Below, piece by piece: positions 57,811 to 64,000 of a stretch of 64,000 nt of DNA. Where the stretch lies: the NCBI RefSeq assembly GCF_040256745.1, contig NZ_CP138335.1, forward strand, positions 1,736,001 through 1,800,000, read 5' to 3'. The notes beneath the pieces are model-generated. The model worked only from the letters and a program-made list of their open reading frames with translations, was not told the origin of the DNA and searched no databases. This DNA comes from Scrofimicrobium sp. R131. GTDB lineage: Bacteria; Actinomycetota; Actinomycetes; Actinomycetales; Actinomycetaceae. Every line of letters begins with the position of its first letter. Position 1 is the stretch's first letter. Made by a program: the position numbers and the translations under genes.

Positions 57811-58785
57811 ATGAGGGTGGAATTTGTCGACGAAATCCCCGGGGGACGAGCCCCGGTAGCTCCTTTCGAGGAGTTTACCCGAGCCCAGTGGGCCAGTTTG
57901 GCGACCCGGACCCCCCTCCCGCTGACCGAAGAGGACGTCGAGCGGATTGCCTCCCTGGGGGACCCAATCGACCTGGCGGAAGTGGACGCCATTTATCGGC
58001 CACTTTCAGCGGTGCTCCAATTGTACGTCGACGGGATCCGGCGGATCGGAATGCAGCAGCGCACGTTGCTGCGGGGGCCGGCCCGCCCACCCACCCCGTT
58101 CGTAATTGGTGTCGGCGGCTCGGTGGCGGTCGGCAAGTCCACGGTCTCCCGCCTACTGCGGCTACTGCTCTCCCGCTGGCCCCGGACCCCGCAGGTCGAA
58201 CTGGTCACCACTGACGGGTTCCTGTTCCCCAACGCGGAGTTGCAGGCTCGCGGCCTGATGCAGCGCAAAGGCTTCCCCGAGTCCTACGACCGGGCCGCCC
58301 TGCTGAAGTTCGTCGCCGAAATCAAGAGCGGGGCCGAAGAGGTCACCGCCCCCGTCTACTCCCACGTCACCTACGACATCGTCCCGGGCGAACAGATCGT
58401 GGTTCGCCGCCCGGACATTTTGATCGTCGAAGGACTGAACGTGTTCCAGCCGGCCCGGGTCGGACCGGACACGCCCGGGGTGTCCCTGGCTGACTACTTT
58501 GACTTCCGCATTTTCGTCGACGCGGAGGTGCACAACATTGAGGAATGGTACGTAAACCGGTTCCTGCAACTGCGCGGGTCCGCGTTCACGGATCCGCACT
58601 CGTACTTCCACACCTACGCGGACCTGTCGGACGCGGAAGCGATCAGCACGGCGCGCGGCATTTGGCGGAGCACCAACCTGCCGAACCTGGTTGACAACAT
58701 TGCGCCAACGAAATCGCGGGCCACCCTGGTGCTCCATAAGGACGCATCGCACCGAGTGGCCCGCACATTCCTGCGGAAAATCTAG
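57811..58785 (+). CDS. coaA: Pantothenate kinase, type I
   Basis: Phosphorylates pantothenate, the first step of coenzyme A synthesis. The 324-aa product has the P-loop GVGGSVAVGKSTVSRLL near residue 98, VTTDGFLFPN near residue 130, GFPESYDRAALL near residue 152 and VEGLNVFQ near residue 206, as in bacterial CoaA. Length and motifs are standard. Its stop shares CTAG with convergent glmM. Confidence 0.97.
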   Translation: MRVEFVDEIPGGRAPVAPFEEFTRAQWASLATRTPLPLTEEDVERIASLGDPIDLAEVDAIYRPLSAVLQLYVDGIRRIGMQQRTLLRGPARPPTPFVIGVGGSVAVGKSTVSRLLRLLLSRWPRTPQVELVTTDGFLFPNAELQARGLMQRKGFPESYDRAALLKFVAEIKSGAEEVTAPVYSHVTYDIVPGEQIVVRRPDILIVEGLNVFQPARVGPDTPGVSLADYFDFRIFVDAEVHNIEEWYVNRFLQLRGSAFTDPHSYFHTYADLSDAEAISTARGIWRSTNLPNLVDNIAPTKSRATLVLHKDASHRVARTFLRKI

Positions 58786-60131
58786 AGCGCCAGGTGTTCC
58801 CGGACCGCCTCCACCAGGCGGTTGGCCGCCTCGTCCGCCTGGTCCTGGGTGGCGGCTTCCACCATCACCCGGACCACCGGCTCGGTCCCGGAGGGGCGCA
58901 GCAGCACCCGCCCGGTGTCGCCCAGGTCGGCTTCCACCTCGCGCACGCGGGCCTGCAAGCCGGGATCGTCCACCCGCTGGCGGTCGACCCCCGGGACGTT
59001 GATCAGAGTTTGGGGCAGGCGCGGAATGTCGGCCACCAGCTCAGCCAGCGACCTACCCGACTCTTTGATCACCCGAGCCAGCAGCAGCGAGGTCAAGATT
59101 CCATCCCCAGTGGTGGCGTGGGCCGAGGCGATCACGTGCCCGGACTGCTCCCCACCGAGGGAGTAGCCGCCCTCCAGCATGGCCTCAAGGACGTAGCGGT
59201 CCCCCACTGCGGTTTGGACTGTCTTCACCCCCAGTTCCTTCATCGCCAGCAGCAACCCCAGGTTGCTCATCACGGTTACCACCAGGGTGTCGTCGTGCAG
59301 TTTTCCCTGCCGTTTCAGGTCCAGGGCCAGCGCCCCCATGATCTGGTCCCCGTCGACCAGGTTCCCGGCCGCATCCACCGCCAGGCAGCGATCCGCATCG
59401 CCGTCGTAAGCCACCCCGAAATCGGCGGCGGCCGACACGGTGATGGCCTGCAGCTGCTCGGGGTGGGTGGAGCCGCACGCGTCGTTGATGTTGCGACCGT
59501 CAGGCGAGGCGTTGATGACGACCACGTCGGCCCCGGCCGCCCGCAGCGCCTCCGGGCCGAGCCGAGAGGCACCCCCGTTGGCGCAGTCCACCGCAATCCG
59601 GAGGCCCGCCAGGTTGGCGCCGCACGCGCGCACCAGGTGCTCGACGTAGGTTTTCTCTGCCAGTTCCGGGTCCTCCCAGATTTCCCCGACGTCGGCCCCA
59701 ACCGGGCGCTCCCAGTCCTGCCCAAGCAGAGCCTCAATTTCGTCTTCGATTGAGTCGTCCAGTTTGAAGCCCCCGTGGGCAAAGAACTTGATCCCGTTGT
59801 CCGGCATCGGGTTGTGCGAGGCGGAGATCATCACCCCGAGGTCAATGTCAGGCTCGTGAGCGGAGAGGAAAGCCACGGTCGGCGTGGCCACCACCCCGAC
59901 GCGGACCACATCGACGCCGGCGGCCGCCAGGCCCGCCGCAATCGCACAGTCGAGGAACTCACCGGAGACGCGCGTGTCGCGCCCAATGACCGCACGAGGC
60001 TTGGATCCGTCCGGCTTCCGTTCCCCCGCCAGGCGCCGACCGGCAGCCTCTCCCAGGTGAACGGCCAATTGGGCGGTGATGGTTCGGTTTGCCAGTCCCC
60101 GCACGCCGTCTGTGCCAAATAGTCGGGCCAT
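58782..60131 (-). CDS. glmM: Phosphoglucosamine mutase
   Basis: Converts glucosamine 6-phosphate to glucosamine 1-phosphate for UDP-GlcNAc and peptidoglycan. The 449-aa product begins LFGTDGVRGLAN, has the phosphoserine motif ISASHNPMPDNGIKFF near residue 102, the metal-binding DGDADRCLAVD near residue 243, GGEQSGHVI near residue 335 and RPSGTEPVVRVM near residue 415. All are intact. It is transcribed alone from its own upstream region. Confidence 0.98.
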   Translation of the reverse strand: MARLFGTDGVRGLANRTITAQLAVHLGEAAGRRLAGERKPDGSKPRAVIGRDTRVSGEFLDCAIAAGLAAAGVDVVRVGVVATPTVAFLSAHEPDIDLGVMISASHNPMPDNGIKFFAHGGFKLDDSIEDEIEALLGQDWERPVGADVGEIWEDPELAEKTYVEHLVRACGANLAGLRIAVDCANGGASRLGPEALRAAGADVVVINASPDGRNINDACGSTHPEQLQAITVSAAADFGVAYDGDADRCLAVDAAGNLVDGDQIMGALALDLKRQGKLHDDTLVVTVMSNLGLLLAMKELGVKTVQTAVGDRYVLEAMLEGGYSLGGEQSGHVIASAHATTGDGILTSLLLARVIKESGRSLAELVADIPRLPQTLINVPGVDRQRVDDPGLQARVREVEADLGDTGRVLLRPSGTEPVVRVMVEAATQDQADEAANRLVEAVREHLAL

Positions 60132-60252
60132 AGGTTTGTCTCCTCACATTGGTCCCTGCTGGTGGCGCAGGAGCGCCAACCGGTAACATTATAGCGACGA
60201 GAGCGGCGCGGCCCCCGGAAAACCCGCGATCACCGTCCGCTGACCAGGCAAG

Positions 60253-60624
60253 GTGAACGAATTGACTGACCCGACTAATCAGGGCCTCCCGCCCCAGGCA
60301 CCCACCCCCCAGCAGCCCACCTACCCCTCACCCCCTCCGTACCCGCCAGCGGGGTACGCCCAGCCGCAGACCTACGCCTATCTGCCGGTGACACCGCCAA
60401 CAGACGGTTTCTCGGTGGCAGCCCTGGTGCTCGGCATCCTTGGGTTCAACATCATCGCCATCATTTTCGGAATCATCGGCCTCAACCGAACCGCCGACGG
60501 TCGCTACAGCGGACGCGGGTTCGCCATCGCCGGAATCGTCCTGGGCGCCGTCTACCTGGTGGCCATCATTTTGGCCTTCATCTTCTTCTTCTCGATTATG
60601 GGAGCCGCCCTTGCCACGGGGTAA
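60253..60624 (+). CDS. DUF4190 domain membrane protein
   Basis: A 123-aa protein with a Pro/Gln/Tyr-rich cytoplasmic N-terminus (about residues 1 to 50) and two hydrophobic helices (about 53 to 75 and 90 to 118). These are joined by the DUF4190 signature GLNRTADGRYSGRGFAIAGI. The function is unknown. The GTG at 60253 is used; a TTG at 60262 with AAGGTGA upstream is possible. It overlaps the start of the next gene. Confidence 0.8.
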   Translation: MNELTDPTNQGLPPQAPTPQQPTYPSPPPYPPAGYAQPQTYAYLPVTPPTDGFSVAALVLGILGFNIIAIIFGIIGLNRTADGRYSGRGFAIAGIVLGAVYLVAIILAFIFFFSIMGAALATG

Positions 60625-61045
60625 GCGCGGATGGCTCTGGTTCGGACTCGGCGTCCTGGTGCTCGCCCTGATTGGCGGCACCACCGGGGTCCTCTCGCTC
60701 ACATCGGGCCGAACCGAATCTCAGGCGGTCGAATGGCAGACCGCCGCTGACAACCTGGCTTCTGAGCTGACGAAGGCCGACGCCACCCTGCTGGAGGCGG
60801 AGGGACACCCGGACGCGGACGAGGCGGCCAACCGCTTGCGGGGGAAGATCACCCGGATCGTGCTGGACTATCAGGGCCTGTTCTCTCAGGCCGGGGAAGG
60901 CCAACCGTTCACGGTCCAGGAGGTGCGCGACTCGAACAAGACAGCTCAGTCGACCACCAGTTTGCGCCGCGACCAACGGGACCTGGCTGAGGCTCGCCAG
61001 CAGGTCAGCGATCTGCTGGGCTCACCCCAATCCGGGGACAACTAG
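60611..61045 (+). CDS. Small single-span membrane protein of unknown function
   Basis: A 144-aa frame with one N-terminal hydrophobic helix (about residues 11 to 30, FGLGVLVLALIGG) followed by a charged, Ala/Glu/Gln-rich helical region that could form a coiled coil. I propose the TTG at 60611, which has GGAG 6 bases upstream and overlaps the DUF4190 gene by 14 bases, implying coupling. The frame stays open upstream but there overlaps real coding sequence. I do not recognise the family. Confidence 0.6.
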   Translation: MPRGKRGWLWFGLGVLVLALIGGTTGVLSLTSGRTESQAVEWQTAADNLASELTKADATLLEAEGHPDADEAANRLRGKITRIVLDYQGLFSQAGEGQPFTVQEVRDSNKTAQSTTSLRRDQRDLAEARQQVSDLLGSPQSGDN

Positions 61046-61066
61046 TCCGCTTTTGGGCCCCGAGCT

Positions 61067-61975
61067 CTACGACTGTGTTTTCCGGCTGGGCTTTGACTTT
61101 GGCGGGTAGCCGGAGCGCCAAATCAACAGCCCGCCCCCGATTACAGCTGCGCCCAAAATGACCGCCCACCAGGGGAAGCCGGGCAAATCTGAGTTGTTCA
61201 GGGCGCGGTCCACCTCCTCGGCGGGGGTGGGCATCACCCGTTCCCCGGTCACCAGCACCCGATGAGTGTTGATTCCCAACGGGGTGCAGGTCACCAGCGT
61301 GATCAGGTCGCGCCCCGGCTGGGGGGCAATGGTTTTTGTATCTTCGGGTTTCACCACCTGAGTGCTGACCACTCGATAGGTCAGCACCTCCCCGAGCACC
61401 TGCACGGTGAAGGTGTCGCCGACCTGCACCTGATCCAGGTGGTCAAACATGGTGGCCGAGGCCAAGCCCCGGTGTGCAGCCAGCACGGCGTGGGTGTCGG
61501 CTCCGCCCACCGGCAACGCGGTCCCTTCCAGATGTCCAACGCCCTTCAGCAGGACTTCGTCGCTCGTCCCGTGGTAGATCGGCAGATCAACCTCGGCGGC
61601 TGGGAACAGGATGCGCCCCAGCGGAACGTCCGGCTCGGACAACAGGTGCCAGTAGTCGAAGGTTGGATTGGCTGAGCCGTCAGTGGTCGGCTTGTGCTCC
61701 CCCACCGTCAGGGCGCCGCTGGTCAGCGCCTGGTTGTAGGCGTGCGCCTCGGCAAGTCTGTCCTCATTGTGGGGATACGGCTCCTGCAGCACACTCTGGT
61801 TGTAGCTGCCGATTAGTTGCGACTGATGGTACTGGGACCACCAGGCCGCCGTGCTCGGGTACATCAGCACCCCCACCCCAATCAGACCCATCAGCACGAT
61901 CAGGGTGGCAGTCCAATTGAACTTCCACGGACGCCGCAACCGGGGCGGGCCGGCCACGTGGGTGGGTGCTGTCAA
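61067..61975 (-). CDS. Class C (pilin-type) sortase
   Basis: A membrane transpeptidase of the type that polymerises LPXTG pilins. The 302-aa product has an N-terminal anchor (residues about 22 to 42) and a C-terminal second helix (about 260 to 282), the class C layout. The catalytic core shows AAHRGLA near residue 165 (His), LITLVTCTPLGINTHRVLV near residue 220 (Cys) and the Arg soon after. The PDVPLG-like lid region is near residue 110. No pilin or LPXTG protein gene is beside it. The TTG at 61975 is used and is uncertain. Confidence 0.88.
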   Translation of the reverse strand: MTAPTHVAGPPRLRRPWKFNWTATLIVLMGLIGVGVLMYPSTAAWWSQYHQSQLIGSYNQSVLQEPYPHNEDRLAEAHAYNQALTSGALTVGEHKPTTDGSANPTFDYWHLLSEPDVPLGRILFPAAEVDLPIYHGTSDEVLLKGVGHLEGTALPVGGADTHAVLAAHRGLASATMFDHLDQVQVGDTFTVQVLGEVLTYRVVSTQVVKPEDTKTIAPQPGRDLITLVTCTPLGINTHRVLVTGERVMPTPAEEVDRALNNSDLPGFPWWAVILGAAVIGGGLLIWRSGYPPKSKPSRKTQS

Positions 61976-62324
61976 AGTTGGGATCGGAGTCTCCTTCGCC
62001 GGGGCGCTGTCGAACCTATCCTACCGACTGGCCCCGCCCGCCCGGAACGTGGCCTCGACAATAGGGTCCAGAGAGGTTAGGACCGGAGCCGCCGCCAGTC
62101 GAGTCCCAAACATAATGGACCACTCACCTAGACATTTGCGACCATCGTTGTCAACGAATTAATCATGCCCTTGTGCCTAATTAGTAGTCTTCGCAGGTCC
62201 AGGCCGCATTGCCCCTGCAACCATCGGTTTGGGCTGATCGCCACCACAACCGCGGTCTCCCCCGCCTGCCCGGGGACAGCAAAAGGCCCCCTCACCGATG
62301 TGTGGGGGCCTTGCTGGCGCCAAT
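61976..62324. other. Intergenic region between the sortase and rpsI
   Basis: This 349-base stretch has no supported gene. It holds the terminator at 62281-62312 and an AT-richer patch around 62140-62190 (GAATTAATCATG, CTAATTAGTAG) that may be part of the sortase promoter region. Confidence 0.45.
62281..62312 (-). terminator. Intrinsic terminator after rpsI
   Basis: A 9-bp GC-rich stem (arms 62283-62291 and 62304-62312) is followed on the minus strand by TTTTGC. It lies 12 bases past the rpsI stop. Confidence 0.85.
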
Positions 62325-62816
62325 TTAGCGCTTGGAGTACTGCGAGGCCTTGCGGGCCTTCTTCAGGCCGGCCTTCTTGCGTTCCACCGCGCGCGAGTCG
62401 CGGGTCAGGAAGCCAGCCTTCTTCAGGGTGGCGCGGTTCGCGTCGCGATCAATCTCGTTCAGGGCGCGGGAAATACCCATCCGCAGGGCCCCGGCCTGGC
62501 CGGAGATGCCGCCGCCGCCAATGCGAGCGATCACGTCAAAGCGCCCGTCCACGTCCAGCAGGACGAAGGGGGACCGAACCAGCTGCTGGTGCAGCTTGTT
62601 GGGGAAGTAGTCCTCCAGGGTGCGGCCATTGATCTTCCACTGGCCGGTACCGGGGACCAGTCGCACGCGGGCGACAGCTTCCTTTCGCCGTCCCAGGCCA
62701 GCGCCCGGAGCGGTGATGGACTGCCCGGCGCCCTGGGGGGCACTGGGGGTCTCGCTGGTGTACGAGCTGGGGGCGTTCTCCTCTTCCAGCTCGATTACTT
62801 CGGTGGTCTCTGCCAC
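62325..62816 (-). CDS. rpsI: 30S ribosomal protein S9
   Basis: A small-subunit protein whose C-terminal tail reaches the P site. The 163-aa product has an actinobacterial acidic N-terminal extension of about 35 residues, then [17 protein letters not shown] near residue 40 and [19 protein letters not shown] near residue 101. It ends in the invariant [12 protein letters not shown]. It follows rplM by 36 bases in the usual rplM-rpsI operon. Confidence 0.98.
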   Translation of the reverse strand: MAETTEVIELEEENAPSSYTSETPSAPQGAGQSITAPGAGLGRRKEAVARVRLVPGTGQWKINGRTLEDYFPNKLHQQLVRSPFVLLDVDGRFDVIARIGGGGISGQAGALRMGISRALNEIDRDANRATLKKAGFLTRDSRAVERKKAGLKKARKASQYSKR

Positions 62817-62852
62817 GTCTCTCCTCAGGTATGTGATTCGGTCGGCCAGAGA

Positions 62853-63320
62853 CTACTGGGCGATCTGCTTGATTTCGTAGGGGGTCGGCTGCTGCGATGC
62901 GTGCGGGTGCTCGGCACCAGCGTAGACATGCAGCTTCTTCGCCTGAGCCCGGCCCAGGGAGTTGTGAGGCAGCATGCCGGTGACGGCCTTTTCAATGACC
63001 CGCTCGGGATTCTTCGCCATCAGCTCCCGGTAGGTGACCGACTTCAGACCGCCGGGGCGGCCGGAGTGACGGTAGGCCTTCTTCTGATCCAGCTTGTTGC
63101 CGGTCAGCACGACCTTGTCGGCGTTAATGACAATGACGTAGTCGCCCATGTCCATGTGGGGGGCGAAAGTCGCCTTGTTCTTGCCGCGCAGAATAGCCGC
63201 AATCTGTGCCGACAAGCGGCCGAGGACCTGATCGGTGGCGTCGATAACGTACCACTTCTTGTCAGCATCCCCTGCTTTGGGTGAGTAGGTGCGCACTTGC
63301 GAAACCTTCATTTCTTTCAT
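62853..63320 (-). CDS. rplM: 50S ribosomal protein L13
   Basis: An early-assembling large-subunit protein. The 155-aa product has [19 protein letters not shown] near residue 10, [16 protein letters not shown] near residue 58 and the signature [18 protein letters not shown] near residue 115. Two starts are possible: ATG at 63320 (used) or ATG at 63311; neither has a strong Shine-Dalgarno. The promoter is at 63446-63475. Confidence 0.98.
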   Translation of the reverse strand: MKEMKVSQVRTYSPKAGDADKKWYVIDATDQVLGRLSAQIAAILRGKNKATFAPHMDMGDYVIVINADKVVLTGNKLDQKKAYRHSGRPGGLKSVTYRELMAKNPERVIEKAVTGMLPHNSLGRAQAKKLHVYAGAEHPHASQQPTPYEIKQIAQ

Positions 63321-63445
63321 CGTTGGAATCCACCGCCATCCGGCGGGACGTTAGCAGCGGATTCGCTGGAAGATAGCTGCGTGTGACCCGGGCGCGTCGG
63401 AAGCGAGTGGGAGAAGCCCCGAACGCAGGCCGCACAACGGAGTTA

Positions 63446-63475
63446 AGTCTAGCTACGGGACCGGGACTGGGTCAA
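63446..63475 (-). promoter_or_regulatory. Likely rplM-rpsI promoter
   Basis: On the minus strand TTGACC (63470-63475) and TAGACT (63446-63451) are 18 bases apart. The -35 box overlaps the truA stop codon. A start near 63439 leaves a leader of about 118 bases before rplM, long enough for ribosomal-protein feedback control, though I see no defined structure. Confidence 0.55.
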
Positions 63476-64000
63476 AGGCTTGGCGGAACTGTGCCCGATT
63501 CCTCACTGTCGCGTCGGCGGCGAGCCTCCCGCGCCCGTTCGGCCCACTGTTCACGAGGTGGATAGTCCACCCCGACTAGGGTCAGGCCGCGAGCCGGAAC
63601 CACCGGGACCCCCCACTGGCGCGAGGGGTGGCGCACCAGCTCTGCCAGCCAGTCCAGCGTCCGGTGCCCCCGCCCCACCTCGACCAGCGCCCCGACCAGG
63701 GTGCGGACCATCGAGTGACAAAAGGCGTCGGCCGAAACTTCCACCGCCAAGGTTCCATCCGCCTCGTCCCGGGTGACGGTCAGGTGACGAAGGGTTCGGA
63801 TGGTGGTGGCGCCTTCGCGGGGCCGACAAAACGACAGGAAATCCCACTCTCCACACAACTGCTGGGCTCCGGTGTTCATCAGCTCCTGATCCAGCTCGCT
63901 CGGACTCCACCAGGTGGACCAGCGGCTGGCTGGATCCCGGAGGGAGGACCGGTCGGCAATCCGGTAGCGATAGTGGCGGGCAGTGGCGCTGAAGCGGGCG
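63472..64000 (-). CDS. truA: tRNA pseudouridine synthase TruA, 5' part beyond the window
   Basis: Makes pseudouridine at positions 38 to 40 of the tRNA anticodon arm. The frame is open to the window edge, so only the C-terminal 175 or so residues are present and the N-terminus with the catalytic Asp is outside. The visible part starts ARFSATARHYRYRI, the family block after the catalytic region, and contains WDFLSFCRP and the FCHSMVRTLVGALVEVG motif. It lies upstream of rplM-rpsI, a common actinobacterial order. Confidence 0.93.
   Translation of the reverse strand, partial: ARFSATARHYRYRIADRSSLRDPASRWSTWWSPSELDQELMNTGAQQLCGEWDFLSFCRPREGATTIRTLRHLTVTRDEADGTLAVEVSADAFCHSMVRTLVGALVEVGRGHRTLDWLAELVRHPSRQWGVPVVPARGLTLVGVDYPPREQWAERAREARRRRDSEESGTVPPSL

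Overview
The window looks like a chromosomal segment of a high-GC Gram-positive actinobacterium, most likely a host-associated member of the Actinomycetaceae (family-level inference). The signs are GC-rich genes with strong G/C third positions, many GTG/TTG starts, a WhiB regulator, an RpfB-type resuscitation-promoting factor, GuaB3, DUF3039, a class C sortase, type B succinate dehydrogenase and CIRCE-controlled groES. No rRNA, tRNA, CRISPR array, integrase or intact insertion sequence was recognised.

Layout. 1-6.1 kb: end of pncB, DUF3039, nagB, hup, then ispE-rsmA-rpfB on the minus strand. 6.3-24.3 kb: an accessory-looking block containing an iron(III)-chelate ABC importer with a methyltransferase, a urea transporter plus urease operon (ureA, a His-rich CbiX-like protein, ureB, C, F, G, D), an MFS exporter, a secreted peptidoglycan-binding-like protein and four tandem mosaic lipoprotein genes. 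tatD, which in other actinobacteria sits directly before rpfB-rsmA-ispE, appears only at 24.3-25.2 kb, so this block splits a conserved neighbourhood. 25.2-30.6 kb: a minus-strand run of two ABC half-exporters, guaA and tatD. 30.8-43.5 kb: metallopeptidase; pta-ackA-nadE-SdpI-like on the plus strand; fumC, guaB3, GDSL hydrolase, DnaQ-like exonuclease, guaB, AGE-family epimerase. 43.8-49.1 kb: whiB, corA, groES, a methyltransferase, a YbdK-like ligase and tsaD. 49.1-49.5 kb: a short repeat cluster. 49.5-52.9 kb: sdhCAB. 53.1-60.1 kb: alr-tsaE-tsaB-rimI, a sugar-transporter-like gene, nnrD, coaA and glmM. 60.2-64 kb: two small membrane proteins, an orphan class C sortase, rplM-rpsI and the 3' part of truA.

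How the genes fit together. Urea import and urease release ammonia in the cytoplasm. The NAD synthetase (nadE) keeps the two-domain glutamine-dependent form, but the three catalytic positions of its amidase domain are all replaced, which predicts use of free ammonia; urease could be one source. The urease operon has no ureE. Its nickel-delivery place may be taken by a CbiX-like protein whose last 43 residues include 18 histidines. The four lipoproteins share segments in different pairings, which is what gene conversion within a tandem array would produce. These three observations are the strongest candidates for undescribed biology. Purine synthesis (guaA, guaB, guaB3), acetate overflow (pta-ackA), respiration (sdh, fumC), tRNA t6A synthesis (tsaB, tsaD, tsaE) and wall precursors (glmM, alr, nagB) make up the core content.
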